Source: Amycolatopsis camponoti
GTDB lineage: Bacteria > Actinomycetota > Actinomycetes > Mycobacteriales > Pseudonocardiaceae
Reading direction: 5' to 3'
Assembly (NCBI RefSeq): GCF_902497555.1
Contig: NZ_CABVGP010000001.1
Location: forward strand, 4,010,501 to 4,074,500
Length of the DNA stretch: 64,000 nt
Shown: piece by piece, positions 63,116-64,000 of the stretch
Layout of the letters: every line of letters starts with the position of its first letter
Numbering within the stretch: the first letter of the stretch is position 1
Translations under genes and position numbers: made by a program
The notes under the pieces: generated by a model
The model's input: the letters and a program-made list of their open reading frames with translations, nothing else
Database searches by the model: none
Told to the model about the DNA's origin: nothing

Positions 63116-63903
63116 AGCAGGTCGAAGCCCTGCCGTTGCACGTTCTCGTGCGACTTCGAGCCCGGTTGCGTCGTGACGACGGCGACGTCGCAGCCGGCCT
63201 CGGCCGCCGCCGCGAGCCGAGCGCGCAGGAGCGCCGTCTGCACCCCGCGACGGCGGTGGGCCGGCACGGTCGCCGCGCCGGTGAACTGCGCGATCCCGTC
63301 GGTGACGCGGAAGCTCGCGCCGCCGGCGAAATCGCCGCCGCGCCACGCGGCGTACCGGGTCACCCCGGCCATGTCCCGCATCGCGTTGACGACGGTCTCG
63401 CGCGGGAACTCCTCGTGCGATGGCAGGCCTTCGGTGTCGGCCACCGCGACGGCGTCGGCGACTTCGGACAGCCACCGCTCCAGCTCGTCGTCGCGGCTGA
63501 GCCGGACGTCGTCGGGGAAGTCAAAGCCGCCCGGCCGCCGGCCCAGCACGTTCTCGAACGACTCCAGCCGGTAGCCGCGCTGGGTGAAGAACACGCCCAG
63601 CGCGGAGTCGGCCAGCTCGCACAGCTCGACCTGCACCGGCGCGCCCAGCTCGGCGAACGCGGCTTCGACCTCGTCGAGCGAGGCGGCGGACGGCAGGCCG
63701 TCGAAGCCCAGTCCGATGATCTTGTTGAACGGCGAGTCCGCTTCGGCGAAGCTGGCGACGCCACCGGCGAACGGCCGCGCGAACCCGACCGCATCACCCC
63801 GGCGTGCCCGCGCGGCGTCGCTGCTTTCCGCCGTCAGCCGCGCCTCGGCACGTTCGATCCGCGCGGCCAGCGCGATGTCGCAGAAGAGTCGTTCCCCGCC
63901 CAT
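63040..63903 (-). CDS. GNAT-family acetyltransferase (287 aa)
   Basis: The C-terminal GNAT core contains the acetyl-CoA site TVPAHRRRGVQTALLRARLAAAAEAGCDVAVVTTQPGSKSHENVQRQGF. The N-terminal ~150 residues (FNKIIGLGFDGLPSAASLDEVEAAF) look like a second, diverged GNAT-like half. Substrate unknown. ATG 63903; its end overlaps the MmcQ gene by 76 bases, a long convergent overlap. Confidence 0.85.
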   Translation of the reverse strand: MGGERLFCDIALAARIERAEARLTAESSDAARARRGDAVGFARPFAGGVASFAEADSPFNKIIGLGFDGLPSAASLDEVEAAFAELGAPVQVELCELADSALGVFFTQRGYRLESFENVLGRRPGGFDFPDDVRLSRDDELERWLSEVADAVAVADTEGLPSHEEFPRETVVNAMRDMAGVTRYAAWRGGDFAGGASFRVTDGIAQFTGAATVPAHRRRGVQTALLRARLAAAAEAGCDVAVVTTQPGSKSHENVQRQGFDLLYARAILVKGTSATSSSGAESRQAS

Positions 63904-63944
63904 GCGCCCAGCGTGCCGGACGCAGGGGCGGGGAACCAACCGGT

Positions 63945-64000
63945 TTAGCCCTCGACGCGGTGCGAGGCCCAGAACGAGGTCAGGTCGGTCGACCCGGCCG
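63945..64000 (-). CDS. C-terminal end of a gene running off the right edge
   Basis: An open minus-strand frame ends with the residues TDLTSFWASHRVEG and a TAA stop; only the last ~18 codons are in the window, so no function can be given. Confidence 0.4.
   Translation of the reverse strand, partial: AGSTDLTSFWASHRVEG

Overview
The window is high-GC, gene-dense actinomycete chromosome. Gene content points to Amycolatopsis or a close Pseudonocardiales relative: a DUF6292 protein, an NDMA-dependent alcohol dehydrogenase beside the remains of a methanol:NDMA oxidoreductase, a 10-methyl fatty acid gene pair, an Rv1355c-like E1 enzyme, and start/stop overlaps (GTGA, ATGA) inside most operons. This is inference from gene families; no rRNA or tRNA gene is present to settle it. 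I saw no transposase, integrase or CRISPR array.

Layout. 1-2138: HerA/VirB4-like ATPase cut by the left edge. 2176-4937: a translationally coupled pair, GNAT-ThiF (E1-like) protein and FabH-like ketosynthase III. 5325-6656: a DHFR-fold reductase and an acidic Asp23/Gls24 protein, convergent across a hairpin terminator. 6918-20455: a xylan-utilisation locus with XynE-like SGNH esterase, GH3 beta-xylosidase, LacI regulator, sugar ABC importer (binding protein plus two permeases), GH115 alpha-glucuronidase, second LacI regulator, secreted GH10 xylanase and a CE4-type deacetylase. Secreted enzymes would cut xylan, the importer takes up xylo-oligosaccharides and GH3 finishes them; palindromes next to both lacI genes look like operators. 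20512-24710: acyl desaturase, cold-shock protein, cyclopropane-synthase-type methyltransferase and FAD reductase, a set that can make 10-methyl (tuberculostearate-type) fatty acids. 24856-27204: DUF6292 protein and an S9 peptidase.

27187-32591 is a homoprotocatechuate (3,4-dihydroxyphenylacetate) meta-cleavage operon: FAH-RraA fusion, a GntR regulator broken by an internal deletion and frameshift, DapA-type aldolase, HpaE dehydrogenase, HpaD dioxygenase. 33036-35240 is a STAND regulator. 35542-35707 and 49016-49147 hold two related arrays of a 21-bp palindromic repeat whose orientation flips at the centre. 35734-38671 is a coupled three-gene set: glycosyltransferase, PIG-L deacetylase/methyltransferase fusion, acyl-CoA-dehydrogenase-like protein. 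38722-40842: CorA-like transporter and an FAD/NAD reductase. 41178-48118: a 1519-residue cytosolic multi-HAMP hybrid histidine kinase coupled to an ANTAR-GAF-PAS-PP2C phosphatase, with a perfect 32-bp palindrome upstream.

48102-53004: TroA-fold cobalamin-type binding protein, Ca2+/H+ exchanger, and a divergent LysR / pyruvate oxidase pair around a palindrome. 53064-54782 is a lower-GC DUF262/DUF1524 (GmrSD-type) putative defence nuclease. 55043-58829 is an alcohol-oxidation locus: NDMA-dependent alcohol dehydrogenase with a small coupled protein, a MimR/AcoR-like activator, and two broken iron-type alcohol dehydrogenase fragments that collide tail to tail. The rest holds a DUF1989 protein, a NERD-like membrane protein, a secreted HNH nuclease, a fructosamine-kinase-like protein, an MmcQ/YjbR protein and a GNAT.
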